A DNA stretch of 25,044 bases from a virus: the IMG/VR virus record IMGVR_UViG_3300047388_000243, positions 1-25,044 of that record. One strand, 5' to 3'. The translations under genes and the position numbers were made by a program. The notes beneath the pieces are model-generated. The model was given only the letters and a program-made list of their open reading frames with translations, did not search any database and had not been told where the DNA came from. This document shows, piece by piece, positions 8,208 to 16,004 of the stretch; the stretch's first letter is position 1, and every line of letters begins with the position of its first letter.

Positions 8208-10213
8208 CAGCGTTTGACCGCCGTGTCGGACGGGAACAGCTTCAGGGCTACCGGGGCGCACCACTGAAGACTCTCGACACTGAACATCTGGAAGGCGTCG
8301 TCCATCTTCTTGCCGAACCGCTGCCGGGTGGAGACCCAAGGCGAGGCTAACGTCCCGCTCGCGGTCATCCCACCGGAATCCCGCAGCACCATGTTGTAGG
8401 GCGAGGATCCCCCGTAGGCTTTCCAGGTGATGATCGCCGAAGAGTTCAAGGTGTAGCAGTCGAAGATGATCCCGCCCGTCGAGAAGTCGGGATACTCGAG
8501 CCCGACCGGAATGACCGGCGTCACCCACCGCCAGACGTCACGCCCCTCTTGTGGCGTGTTCTCGTCTACGAGCGCGGAGACGTAGAAGATGCTTCCGGAC
8601 GTGGTGACCGAGTTCTGGTAGTAGGCGAAGTGGATGAGTCGCGTGTGGTCTGCTCCAGAGACCTTCTGCTTGATGCTCGGGGTCAGCGCGACGACCGGGC
8701 CGCCGCTGGCGTTGAAGTAACTGACGGTCGACCACTCGCCTTGGGCTGAATTGAACAGCATCGCCTTGGGATGACTGGAGTCGAAAAAGGCGCTTCGGAT
8801 CAGCACCGTGTCCGTTCCGTTATCCCAGCCGACCGTCAGGGGAACCTGACCGAACATGCCGCGGATGGCTGTCGAGACTGTGCCGCTCACCTCCGAGGAA
8901 AGGCCGCCGCCCATCGCCTCGAGGCCGCGGTTGGAGATGTAAAAGATCGCGCCGCGACCGGATGTCGTTGGGCGACCAGCGTTGTTCAGCCTGATGACAC
9001 CCGTGGGATCAGCCCGCGTCGGGTTGATGACGCACATCAACTCCGGGAGTTTATAGAAGGTGAACTCCGGCACGGTCCCGGTAGCCGAGACCAGCCACAT
9101 CGAATCCTCGAACATCGCGACCAACTGGTCGCCAAGGTACTCGAAGGACACGAAGGTTGATGCCGGATCTACGACGGAGGTGTTCTTCGCTGGGAAGTCG
9201 GTTTGCCCGAACGGCAGCACCGTAGGGAATCCCTCGATCGACCACGACACCGCAGGACCGGCGCCGTAGAGCAGGAAACTCTTGTAGTAGGCGATGTCGT
9301 CGGCCATGATCTCGCCGGCCGGAGCGCCCGCCGAGTCAACCGTGCCGGGACTCATGTAGTGCGTGTTGACCAACGGCGAGGCTGTTGTGTGGATGCATTC
9401 GATGACGCCGTGCTTGGCGTTAGGCGCCGTGATGTTGTTCCAGGTGTTGCCCGCGTAGTAGCCGTAGGAACTGATGCTCCCATCCGGCACGTTGAATCCG
9501 ATGAACCTCGAGCGGCTGCCGTAGCCCGTGCGAACGATCTTGTAATTCTTGCCGGCACCCAGGGCTGGACTCGCCGCGCTCGGCGTCGGCCACACGTCCA
9601 GATGGGTGTTGTTCGCAACGCTGATGATCCGGAACATCACGTACCGAATGCCCGCTGTGACCTCGACGACCAGGACGTCTCCCGGCACGATCTTGTTCAG
9701 GTTCAGGTCGACGAGCCCGTAGCCGCCCGTGAGTACATCAGCCGTCCACGTTGTTCCAGCGCCCACGATCGTCGGCGATCCGGCGGTGACGGTGATCGTG
9801 CCGGCCGTCGTGAACGGCTCCGAGAACATCGTGCCCAGGGGGTTGAAGTTAACCGGCAGAATCTCTTCGTTTGAGTAGAACTCGCCGTTTAAGTTCAGCA
9901 TCGTGAACAACTGGAACGGCGACTGGTCCCACTGCACGATCGAGGTTGGAACGCCCAGAATCGACAGGTCGTTGAAGTCCGGACCGCCGACGACATCGTT
10001 GCCGAAGTACGGAGACACGGTCGAACTCGCGACTGTGTCTCCGGTGCTGTTCAGGAGCGGCCAGGCGATGTCGCCGTAGTAGCAGACGAGGTTCTGAAAG
10101 CCTTCGATCGTGAAGTAGTTCGTGATGAAGGGTGACGCGCCCTTCAGCCCGATCTTGTGTCGAGGCTTGGACGAGACGAAGCCGCCGGGCAGAATCTCGA
10201 TTTCGGCCGGCAT
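8207..10213 (-). CDS. Tail tube nozzle / stabilization-type beta-propeller protein
   Basis: 668 residues, almost entirely beta-strand and turn by composition, rich in Thr, Ser, Gly, Val, Tyr and Phe. Recurrent segments such as FLLYGAGPAVSWSIEG, YLGDQLVAMFEDSMWLVS and GAIFYISNRGLEAMGGG look like beta-propeller blades. Length and position directly after the adaptor gene match the nozzle (gp12-like or P22 gp10-like stabilization) proteins that close the short tail of podoviruses. No signal peptide or catalytic residues are seen. It starts at ATG 10213, immediately after the adaptor stop, and ends at 8207 in a 1-nt overlap with the endonuclease gene. Assignment rests on architecture and gene order. 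Confidence 0.75.
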   Translation of the reverse strand: MPAEIEILPGGFVSSKPRHKIGLKGASPFITNYFTIEGFQNLVCYYGDIAWPLLNSTGDTVASSTVSPYFGNDVVGGPDFNDLSILGVPTSIVQWDQSPFQLFTMLNLNGEFYSNEEILPVNFNPLGTMFSEPFTTAGTITVTAGSPTIVGAGTTWTADVLTGGYGLVDLNLNKIVPGDVLVVEVTAGIRYVMFRIISVANNTHLDVWPTPSAASPALGAGKNYKIVRTGYGSRSRFIGFNVPDGSISSYGYYAGNTWNNITAPNAKHGVIECIHTTASPLVNTHYMSPGTVDSAGAPAGEIMADDIAYYKSFLLYGAGPAVSWSIEGFPTVLPFGQTDFPAKNTSVVDPASTFVSFEYLGDQLVAMFEDSMWLVSATGTVPEFTFYKLPELMCVINPTRADPTGVIRLNNAGRPTTSGRGAIFYISNRGLEAMGGGLSSEVSGTVSTAIRGMFGQVPLTVGWDNGTDTVLIRSAFFDSSHPKAMLFNSAQGEWSTVSYFNASGGPVVALTPSIKQKVSGADHTRLIHFAYYQNSVTTSGSIFYVSALVDENTPQEGRDVWRWVTPVIPVGLEYPDFSTGGIIFDCYTLNSSAIITWKAYGGSSPYNMVLRDSGGMTASGTLASPWVSTRQRFGKKMDDAFQMFSVESLQWCAPVALKLFPSDTAVKR

Positions 10214-11191
10214 CTAGAAGTACCCGGCGCCCCAGCTACCCCAAAAGCCGCCACGCCCGTAGCCGCTCAACTCCGTCTGGTTCTGGTTCGTCCGACCGAC
10301 GCCCTGCATCTCCATGTCCTTGCGTCGGTCGACGTCCTCCTGCGCCATGTTGTCCATCGCCAAGCTAAAGCGGTCGTTCCATACCTGGAAGTTCTCTTTC
10401 AGATATGCCGCGACCTCGCGCAGGACGCCGAACAGAACAACATGGTCGAAGTTCTGGATGACCCAGTTAGACGAGTTGAAGTAGACGCTCGCGCCCAAGC
10501 CGGGCACCGCCGTGATCGCGTTGGCTCCCATCGTCACGGTGGTCGGCGAGGCGAACGCGGACCAGTTGGTGAAGTGAACATCCGGAACGGAGCTCGGCCC
10601 AGGATTGCCGGCGCCGCTGACTGAAAGGTAACTGCCCACCGAAGGCACGGACCTCGCCGTCAGATACGCGGTCGACGGAACAGTCAGAGTCGCGCTTGCC
10701 CCGGTCGTGGTTCCGCTCGTCTGCACGATCGGAGTCAGCCGCGTGTAGCCCTCGAAGATCAGCGGGTAGTTGCCGCTCGACGGTCCGTTCGCATCCGGCG
10801 TCGGGAAGACCTGGACGTTGTTGCCGATCACCGCGTAGTAGCGCGGCGTGCCCTGCTGCGCGTTCGGCCCGTCACCCCAGGTCCGACGCAACTCCTGGAT
10901 GTCGTAGTTCTGCAACGTCACAGGAGCGCCGGCCGTCGCCTGCAAAAAGTAGAAATGCGAGATCGCCGTCATCCCCGTGGGGATCGCGTACTGCGAAGTG
11001 CCCGGGGTCGTCAGTTGCGTCGTCGATGAATACGACAGCGACCAGCGCCGGTCGGTGTCGATCATGTTGAACAGCGAGTTCGCGTACTGGACGCACGCGA
11101 GCGCCAGCGTGGAGTCCTGGCCTGCGCCCCCTAATGCGGTGGGGTACTGTCCGACGATCTGCGAGTAGAGATCGGTCCATTCCCGAGCGAT
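10214..11191 (-). CDS. Head-tail adaptor (tail tubular protein A / gp11-like), apparent ATC start
   Basis: From 11065 inward the frame encodes MIDTDRRWSLSYSS and onward. The frame is open further upstream and encodes clearly protein-like sequence (REWTDLYSQIVGQYPTALGG, then LALACVQYANSLFN) back to the previous gene's TAG at 11201-11203. That stretch contains no ATG, GTG or TTG. A strong AGGAGG (11202-11197) sits 5 nt before an ATC codon (11191-11189), which I take as the start, giving 325 residues. The body has YYAVIGNNVQVFPTP and YPLIFEGYTRLTP strands and a C-terminal helical segment NWVIQNFDHVVLFGVLREVAAYLKENFQVW, typical of adaptors that ring the portal in short-tailed phages. If the ATC is not used, only a downstream CTG or ATG remains. 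Confidence 0.78.
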   Translation of the reverse strand: MAREWTDLYSQIVGQYPTALGGAGQDSTLALACVQYANSLFNMIDTDRRWSLSYSSTTQLTTPGTSQYAIPTGMTAISHFYFLQATAGAPVTLQNYDIQELRRTWGDGPNAQQGTPRYYAVIGNNVQVFPTPDANGPSSGNYPLIFEGYTRLTPIVQTSGTTTGASATLTVPSTAYLTARSVPSVGSYLSVSGAGNPGPSSVPDVHFTNWSAFASPTTVTMGANAITAVPGLGASVYFNSSNWVIQNFDHVVLFGVLREVAAYLKENFQVWNDRFSLAMDNMAQEDVDRRKDMEMQGVGRTNQNQTELSGYGRGGFWGSWGAGYF

Positions 11192-11202
11192 GGCCGCCTC
11201 CT
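11192..11202 (-). promoter_or_regulatory. Ribosome site that decides the adaptor start
   Basis: AGGAGG (11202-11197), the strongest form of Shine-Dalgarno, followed by CGGCC and then ATC. It overlaps the preceding gene's TAG. The nearest ATG on the same strand (11180) is in another frame and too far away (16 nt). Confidence 0.65.
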
Positions 11203-11836
11203 ACTCAGTCAGGGCTGTGGTGGACTCGGGCTCCGCAGAATCGGGGGTAGGAACATCCTCGTCGTCCGCGGACGGCGCCATCGCCATTTCCTCGTTGAAG
11301 TTTTTGGGATGCTTGTCGTAGACGTGCCTGGTCATCTCGGTGCGCTTTGGACTGGAGAACATGAAGCAGTACGGGCACAGGTTCGGATCGTTCATCGCAG
11401 CCTGGCTCGCGTAGGCGCGCAGCGCCTCTTCCACCCGCGACCGATCGCTCGGGTACTCGACCTCAAGCACCGTGCCGGTCCCCCCGCCCTGCTTGACCAT
11501 TTCCTTGATCGGCTTGTCCGAGATAGACCGGAGATCCTTGATCGGCTGACCGTTGGCTAAGAACACGCGCATGTTCTGGACGTAGTAGCGCCCGCGACCG
11601 ATCGGCCCGATGAACGTCTTGTCGAGCCGAAGTTTCCCAACCCGCTTCTTCGGATCGTTGGGCTCCGGCATCTGACCCTTGTTCCAGGTCAGCTTGTTCT
11701 TCTTTAGTTGGGCCAGACTATCCGCCAGTACCTCTTGGACAAACTGACGGACAGTCTTACCTTCGACCTTGACGCCCTCGACTCCGGGGATACCCCGGAG
11801 TTGGGCCTCGATCATCTTCTCGTTATGCGTGAGCAT
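11201..11836 (-). CDS. C2H2 zinc-finger protein of the late operon, function unknown
   Basis: 211 residues from ATG 11836. Residues 1-130 are basic and mixed alpha/beta, with a conserved-looking block TFIGPIGRGRYYVQNMRVFLANGQPI. Residues 154-176 form a classical C2H2 finger: C154 and C157, then H171 and H176 (spacing C-x2-C-x13-H-x4-H) in CPYCFMFSSPKRTEMTRH. The last 25 residues are acidic and Pro/Ser/Thr-rich. Zinc fingers of this form are unusual in a morphogenesis operon. It lies just upstream of the adaptor, so it could be a minor head or connector protein, a DNA-binding late protein, or an assembly factor. The finger is seen directly; function is not known. Confidence 0.8.
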   Translation of the reverse strand: MLTHNEKMIEAQLRGIPGVEGVKVEGKTVRQFVQEVLADSLAQLKKNKLTWNKGQMPEPNDPKKRVGKLRLDKTFIGPIGRGRYYVQNMRVFLANGQPIKDLRSISDKPIKEMVKQGGGTGTVLEVEYPSDRSRVEEALRAYASQAAMNDPNLCPYCFMFSSPKRTEMTRHVYDKHPKNFNEEMAMAPSADDEDVPTPDSAEPESTTALTE

Positions 11837-11842
11837 TCACAC

Positions 11843-12319
11843 CTACATCGCGATCCCGTCGGTGATTCCCGTGTATCCGACCGTGACGTATGCAAGCAGC
11901 ACCGGGTTGACAACGCCGGCCGTGGATGTCGTCGTGACGAGCACGGACCACTGATCCGCCGCGGCCGGGGCCGCCGCAAACGTCCAAGCCGTGAAGGGCG
12001 CGAAGAGAACCGTCGTCGCGAGCGCCACGATCGGCAGCGTAGCCACGCCGCCAGTCGCTGCCGAGACGCCGTTCTTGCGCAGCGTCACCTTCGCAGCGTT
12101 GACCGTGATGCCCGTCGTCACCGTGTAGAAAATTCCGAGCGGCGCCCACACCTCGTTCTGAGGCTGAAGCGCCGAGACCTTCTGGCCGCCCAGAAGCGCC
12201 GGTGTCAGCGCCGAAGGAGTCGTAACCTTCAGCGTCTCATTCGCGCCGGTAGCATCCAGCGAGCCGAGCGACGGCGCGATATTGAGCCCGTTCTTGATGA
12301 TCTGCGTGTACCAACTCAT
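11843..12319 (-). CDS. Small Ala/Thr/Val-rich structural protein (possible capsid decoration)
   Basis: 158 residues from ATG 12319 with AGGAG 6 nt upstream. It begins MSWYTQIIKNGLNIAPSLGS and is then a succession of short beta-type stretches rich in Thr, Val and Ala (TLKVTTPSALTPALL, VLVTTTSTAGVVNP, LLAYVTVGYTGITDG). No Cys and no charged catalytic cluster are seen. It is separated from the major capsid gene only by the HNH gene, so in the ancestral layout it would directly follow the capsid gene. A small beta-rich protein in that place is most often a head decoration or minor capsid protein; this is inferred from position. Confidence 0.7.
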   Translation of the reverse strand: MSWYTQIIKNGLNIAPSLGSLDATGANETLKVTTPSALTPALLGGQKVSALQPQNEVWAPLGIFYTVTTGITVNAAKVTLRKNGVSAATGGVATLPIVALATTVLFAPFTAWTFAAAPAAADQWSVLVTTTSTAGVVNPVLLAYVTVGYTGITDGIAM

Positions 12320-12358
12320 CGCCGACTCCTTCCGTAACTCCTCTTCGGAGACTCTTGT

Positions 12359-12802
12359 TTACGACTCTACCCAAGTGAGATGCGGACAGACCCCACCGTT
12401 TCTGGAACGGCCGATATTGCAGTTGAGACACAGGATCCGAAAGCGCCCATCGCGGGGACAACCCTGCTCTTTGAGCCATGCGTAGATTGCGGAGCCGATA
12501 CCACGGAGTTCCTCCCGATGCTGTTTGCCGTCGCCGTTGACGTGGTCGATCGAGAGGAATCCTGGATTACGCTCGGAGCAGCATTCGCATCTCCCGCCGT
12601 AGGCTGCGAGAACCTCTGCGCGAACGGAGACCCGGTTTCGCTTGAGCCACGCCCTGTTAAGCGGGCGCTGGATGGCCTTGTAGCACTCGCGGCAACGCCG
12701 ATGGATGTAGCCGTTTTTCCGTTTGAAGATGACTGGATTCTGGTCAGGCCCGTGCTTCTTGCAGACGTAGGTATCGAACTGTGATGGGTCCGTTCGGCGC
12801 AT
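12359..12802 (-). CDS. HNH homing endonuclease inserted beside the capsid gene
   Basis: 147 residues from ATG 12802, preceded by AGGAGG with 7-nt spacing. An N-terminal Cys/His knuckle (C14, H17, C37, C40) is followed by a basic linker and an HNH core: C72/C75, the DH pair D86-H87 in LSIDHVNGDGKQH, and C125/C128 in RILCLNCNIGRSRNGG. This spacing is typical of small phage HNH endonucleases with a structural zinc. The gene stands alone between the capsid gene and the 158-residue protein. It is preceded by about 110 bp of AT-rich DNA with its own possible promoter, unlike its tightly coupled neighbours. Family assignment is strong; the homing role is inferred from its placement. Confidence 0.9.
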   Translation of the reverse strand: MRRTDPSQFDTYVCKKHGPDQNPVIFKRKNGYIHRRCRECYKAIQRPLNRAWLKRNRVSVRAEVLAAYGGRCECCSERNPGFLSIDHVNGDGKQHREELRGIGSAIYAWLKEQGCPRDGRFRILCLNCNIGRSRNGGVCPHLTWVES

Positions 12803-12821
12803 GAGATATCCTCCTGCGCCA

Positions 12822-12849
12822 AACCTACCACAAATCTCGCTACCGTCAA
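12822..12849 (-). promoter_or_regulatory. Possible private promoter of the HNH gene
   Basis: TTGACG (12849-12844), 16-nt spacer, TAGGTT (12827-12822), preceded on the same strand by A-rich DNA (12850-12900). AGGAGG and the ATG at 12802 follow. It would let the endonuclease gene be expressed apart from the late operon. Weak -10. Confidence 0.33.
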
Positions 12850-12900
12850 CATATCTTCTATCTGATGCTTTGACTGTTTTTCGTTTGCTTCTTGCTTTTC

Positions 12901-12924
12901 CTTTGTAACCTATTGATTACAAAG
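12901..12924. repeat. 8-bp inverted repeat at the capsid gene stop
   Basis: CTTTGTAA (12901-12908), 8-nt loop, TTACAAAG (12917-12924). The TAA of the capsid gene is inside one arm. Downstream on the coding strand is A-rich rather than T-rich, so it is not a standard terminator. It may stabilise the capsid mRNA or mark the insertion boundary of the HNH gene. Confidence 0.45.
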
Positions 12925-13858
12925 AAGATGCATGAATCTGGTGCTCCTCAGAATCTGTATCGAACCGCCATGCTAACACAAATCCGCCCATGTAGAAGCT
13001 GGCCTCGCGCCGATCGCGGCCGAAGTCCTGCGGGATGCCGTAGCGAAGGTGCGGAGCCTGGGCGACCGCCTGAAGGCAGTTGTCGGCGCCGAAGTAGAAG
13101 GCCTCCGCGAATCCCACCGTGTTCGTGCCCGAGGGGGACGCCGTCGCGTTGTTCTCCTCGACGAAGCGGATGTTGGCGTACTTGCCGACCTCAGAGTAGA
13201 ACAGCTTGTCCGGCTGGTGATACTTCGAGACCTCGACCCACTCGGTCGAGTCCTTGATGCCGCGAACGTGGTCGACGTTGCCGATGCAGAAGTAGCAGCC
13301 CTCGGAGAGAGCCGGGATGGAGTTGCTGCGGAAGTTATCCGAGATGTCGCGAAGGTGGAAGGGGGTCATCATCGAGCCGGCAACGGCACCGGCAGCGCCG
13401 GTCGTCGAGAACTGGCCCGTCGAGGCGGTGAGCGGCGTGTAGTAGACGCGGCCGAGACCGTAGGCGGCGTAGGCGACCTTGTCGATGCCTTCGATCTGAT
13501 CCTGCCGCAGCGCGAGCGCGACCATCTGGCCGATCGGGAACTGCGAGTAGGTGTCCAGACGCTCCGTCCAGGAGACGCTGTTGGCGTACTCGGTCGTGGT
13601 GATCGTGGTCTGGACGATCGGGAAGTTGGTCTCCGGGACCGGGTCGACCTCGCCGATGCCCGCCGTGTTGAGCGACGTGTTGAGCCGACCGATCTTGTCG
13701 ATCAGCAGTCGGTCGCTGCGATGCTTGCCATACGACGCGCAACCGAGCGTCATCTGCTCGAAGTACGTCGTGTGGGTGGCGCGCTGCCGCAGTTCCGCGT
13801 CGATCGAGGCGGTTGCGGAATAGCCGCCGTAGGTGTTGACCCCGAAATTCATGGACAT
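12917..13858 (-). CDS. Major capsid protein, N4-gp56-like family
   Basis: 313 residues. ATG 13858 follows GGGAGGT, which overlaps the end of the scaffold gene; a second ATG two codons later is also possible. The N-terminal part (YFEQMTLGCASYGK), the extended arm with IVQTTITTTEYANSVSWTE, the helix VALALRQDQIEGIDKVAYAAYG and the C-terminal AFYFGADNCLQAVAQAPHLRYG stretch match the pattern of N4-gp56-like major capsid proteins with an HK97-type fold. The order scaffold then capsid, downstream of portal, is standard. The TAA stop lies at the edge of an 8-bp inverted repeat (12901-12924). Confidence in the capsid role is high; in the exact family it is good. Confidence 0.9.
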   Translation of the reverse strand: MSMNFGVNTYGGYSATASIDAELRQRATHTTYFEQMTLGCASYGKHRSDRLLIDKIGRLNTSLNTAGIGEVDPVPETNFPIVQTTITTTEYANSVSWTERLDTYSQFPIGQMVALALRQDQIEGIDKVAYAAYGLGRVYYTPLTASTGQFSTTGAAGAVAGSMMTPFHLRDISDNFRSNSIPALSEGCYFCIGNVDHVRGIKDSTEWVEVSKYHQPDKLFYSEVGKYANIRFVEENNATASPSGTNTVGFAEAFYFGADNCLQAVAQAPHLRYGIPQDFGRDRREASFYMGGFVLAWRFDTDSEEHQIHASSL

Positions 13859-13865
13859 GGCCTAA

Positions 13866-14696
13866 TTACCTCCCAGCCGCTTTCCGGCCCTTGGCCGCTC
13901 GAATATCCCCAACAACATTGCGAATCCCACTGTGGAACTTCTCTTTCTCGACGAGATCCAGGTTGCGAGCGTCGAGAAACATTTCCGTGTACTTGTCCAG
14001 GGGCACCTTGCGATCGTCGATGAAGTCGGCCGGATCGGCGCCGTAGAGTTCCTCGGCCATCGACTTGGCGGGCGGCTCCTCTGGCTTCACCGGGCCTCCT
14101 GGACGTGGGGAGCCCGACGCGGGCTCGGTGTAAGGAGCCGAGGAACTGGGCGCCTTGCTCTCGTTGTAAATCTGCCCGGCCAACTGGAGCATCCCGGTCG
14201 GCGACAGGTTCAACTTCTGGGCATCGGCGCGAATGCGAGCTCGCGTGGCCGCGGCGGCGAAGCCCTCCGGGTCGGCAGCGATGTCGGGGTGCGCGGCCTG
14301 GAAGGACTCGAGGGCGCCAAAGGCCCGATCCTTCTCGCGCTCCATCTGCCGGCGAGCCTCGCCCTCGTTGAAGATTTTCTGCGCCTCTTCGCGAGCGCGT
14401 GAGCGGGCGCCTTCGTCGAGCAGACGAGCCCGCTTCTCCGGATCCAGTAGGGGGTCTTCGGCAGCGAGTTTTGCGAACGGATCGGTGAGTGGATCTGTAG
14501 CCTTGGCAGAGGTGGCGAAGCGGGTCGCCTGCTCGGCTCGGTTGAATTCGGCGCTCGCAGCGCCGCGGTAGAAGCCAGCCTGCTGCTCCGCGGTGGCGCG
14601 GGCCTGGCGCTCGCGATCCAACTCCGCCCGCAACTCCGCGTCGGAGGGAGGAGCCAGTTCGGCCTTCTTGACCTCCTCAGCTAGCTGGTTTGCCAT
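13866..14696 (-). CDS. Capsid scaffolding protein
   Basis: 276 residues from ATG 14696, overlapping the preceding small gene by 20 nt. Composition is Ala/Glu/Arg/Lys-rich and strongly helical, with coiled-coil-like segments at about 20-70 (DAELRAELDRERQARATAEQ) and 85-130 (ARLLDEGARSRAREEAQKIF). A Pro/Ser/Glu linker lies around 180-215, and a basic C-terminal end (IRNVVGDIRAAKGRKAAGR) would suit capsid-shell contact. It lies immediately upstream of the major capsid gene, the standard scaffold position. No protease motif is visible, so it may be removed by the head protease of another gene or exit intact. Confidence 0.85.
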   Translation of the reverse strand: MANQLAEEVKKAELAPPSDAELRAELDRERQARATAEQQAGFYRGAASAEFNRAEQATRFATSAKATDPLTDPFAKLAAEDPLLDPEKRARLLDEGARSRAREEAQKIFNEGEARRQMEREKDRAFGALESFQAAHPDIAADPEGFAAAATRARIRADAQKLNLSPTGMLQLAGQIYNESKAPSSSAPYTEPASGSPRPGGPVKPEEPPAKSMAEELYGADPADFIDDRKVPLDKYTEMFLDARNLDLVEKEKFHSGIRNVVGDIRAAKGRKAAGR

Positions 14697-14907
14697 CCGG
14701 CCCCCATGTCAGGTCGTGGAGTTCCTTGAGCCGCTTGGATTCCTGCGACTCCGCCGCAGCGTTGATGGCTTCCTTGAACTGGATCACCGCGGCCTTGAAG
14801 CCGCAGGCTCGAGCAGGTTCGTCGGTCGTGATCTGTCGGTCAGCCGTTTCGTCGATGTCTTCTACAGCGACCTTCAGCCAGGGAGGTGTATCGGCGGGCC
14901 AGATCAT
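14677..14907 (-). CDS. Small hypothetical protein upstream of scaffold
   Basis: 76 residues. ATG 14907 overlaps the TGA of the preceding gene (ATGA), and its own 3' end overlaps the scaffold start by 20 nt. It begins MIWPADTPPWLKVAVEDIDE, with a helical middle (AAVIQFKEAINAAAESQE). There is no recognisable domain, signal or membrane segment. The nested overlaps on both sides and the normal codon look argue that it is a real gene translated by coupling. Function unknown; possibly a small assembly or chaperone protein by position only. Confidence 0.68.
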   Translation of the reverse strand: MIWPADTPPWLKVAVEDIDETADRQITTDEPARACGFKAAVIQFKEAINAAAESQESKRLKELHDLTWGPDGKPAS

Positions 14908-15122
14908 TTGGGCAGGTACTTCGAATCGAGCCTCTGGACATCACCGAACTGCCACATCTCGCGTTCCGGGTCGTCCTGGGGAACGTCGATGTCGCGAGGG
15001 CCTACCTTGCCCTTCAGACGAAGGACGTCGCTGTCGCCCTGGTTGGCGCGAGGGTCCGCTGGCTTGATCTCTTCGAAACCTTTGACGCCGACGAATTCGA
15101 CGCCGGGCGATTGGTCGGCCAT
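14904..15122 (-). CDS. Small acidic hypothetical protein
   Basis: 72 residues from ATG 15122, which shares bases with the previous gene's stop (TAATG). Charged and Pro/Gly-rich (EEIKPADPRANQGDSDVLR, RDIDVPQDDPEREMW), with little predicted regular structure and no motif that I recognise. It is part of an overlapping chain of three short genes between the 199-residue protein and scaffold. Start and stop overlaps on both sides support expression; function is unknown. Confidence 0.66.
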   Translation of the reverse strand: MADQSPGVEFVGVKGFEEIKPADPRANQGDSDVLRLKGKVGPRDIDVPQDDPEREMWQFGDVQRLDSKYLPK

Positions 15123-15364
15123 TACTTGCCGGTCTTCCCGGAGATGTCGGCCTTCTGCTCGTCGTACGCGCTCATGTTCGTTCCGTCGTTTCCGAGGCTC
15201 GGGGCCTGGTCGAGCGAGGTCAGATCGGCGTTGGACTTGGCCGGCATCTGGGAGGGGTAGTCGACGGGGGTGAACCCGACCATGCCGAGGGAGCCGCTCG
15301 TCTTGGAATTGTCTCCATCAGCCTTTGGCGCGTTGGATCCTGAGACCGCCTTCGTCAGCGACAT
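15122..15364 (-). CDS. Small Ser/Asp/Lys-rich hypothetical protein
   Basis: 80 residues from ATG 15364 with a good AAGGAGA about 6 nt upstream. It is low in hydrophobic residues, rich in Ser, Asp, Gly and Lys (SGSNAPKADGDNSKTSGS), and likely disordered. It opens the chain of three small coupled genes before scaffold after a 40-nt gap that carries its ribosome site. No domain is recognised. Disordered small late proteins can be minor virion or assembly factors; this is conjecture from position. Confidence 0.66.
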   Translation of the reverse strand: MSLTKAVSGSNAPKADGDNSKTSGSLGMVGFTPVDYPSQMPAKSNADLTSLDQAPSLGNDGTNMSAYDEQKADISGKTGK

Positions 15365-15404
15365 TTGGTTCTCCTTAGCAAGTCGTCGATAAAAATAGCA
15401 TAAG

Positions 15405-16004
15405 TCAGTCGTCTGCGAGTAGAACTACCTGATTCGAGGGCTTGATCGCCTGCCCGGTCGGAACGATCAGGCCGTACTCGGCGCCGTAGACTCCGGGCGT
15501 CCAGTCGTACTTGGCGATGAAACCCATGAAGGGTTTTGCCCCGGACAGTCGCTCCTTCTTCGACCAGCGACGCCAGTGATCCCCGCCGCAGTAGATCAAT
15601 GGCGGAGCCATCTTCTTCGCGCCTAGAACCGTCCACTGCTCGGAGACGACATCGCGAAGCCACATGAAGTAATCGCGGTCGTCCATTGTCGGCTGTATCC
15701 CGGTAGCCCTTGTGATTCTTTCGTTTACGGGCAGGGGGACGTCAGTACGGATCATCGCCGTGAAGCTGTGTTCCGGGCTCCAGACCGAGGCGTCCATCGT
15801 CTGGTCGATGATGCAGGAGTCGTGGATGTAACGGTGGAAGGCGGCCGTCCGCAGACGGTCTACGAGCGCGAGCGTCTTGTGGAACGTGACGAGGCCGCTG
15901 GTGTTGAACGGCTTGTTGGGCTCCGGCAGATCCTCGTACCTCGGCGTAGGAACTTCGTCTAACCCGTACTGGGCGGCGAGCTCAGCCTCGCGCTCGGGAG
16001 TCAC
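15405..16004 (-). CDS. Hypothetical protein downstream of portal
   Basis: 199 residues from a GTG start that overlaps the portal TGA (GTGA). It reads as a compact globular protein with many Trp, Tyr and Asp residues, for example MWLRDVVSEQWTVLGAKKM, GGDHWRRWSKKERLSG and AKYDWTPGVYGAEYGLIVPTG. The beginning (TPEREAELAAQYGLDEVP) is helical and acidic. I recognise neither a family nor a catalytic motif. Coupling to portal suggests a head-assembly role, such as a head protease replacement, a portal partner or a minor head protein; none is supported by a visible motif. Confidence 0.7.
   Translation of the reverse strand: MTPEREAELAAQYGLDEVPTPRYEDLPEPNKPFNTSGLVTFHKTLALVDRLRTAAFHRYIHDSCIIDQTMDASVWSPEHSFTAMIRTDVPLPVNERITRATGIQPTMDDRDYFMWLRDVVSEQWTVLGAKKMAPPLIYCGGDHWRRWSKKERLSGAKPFMGFIAKYDWTPGVYGAEYGLIVPTGQAIKPSNQVVLLADD

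Noticed and set aside
10872-11180. ATG at 11180 as a separate 102-residue gene before the adaptor
   Set aside because: The ribosome site is 16 nt away and the product is Arg-rich noise; the other frame gives adaptor-like sequence.
13049-14023. 324-codon plus-strand frame opposite capsid and scaffold
   Set aside because: Arg/Val/Asp-rich antisense shadow of recognised genes.
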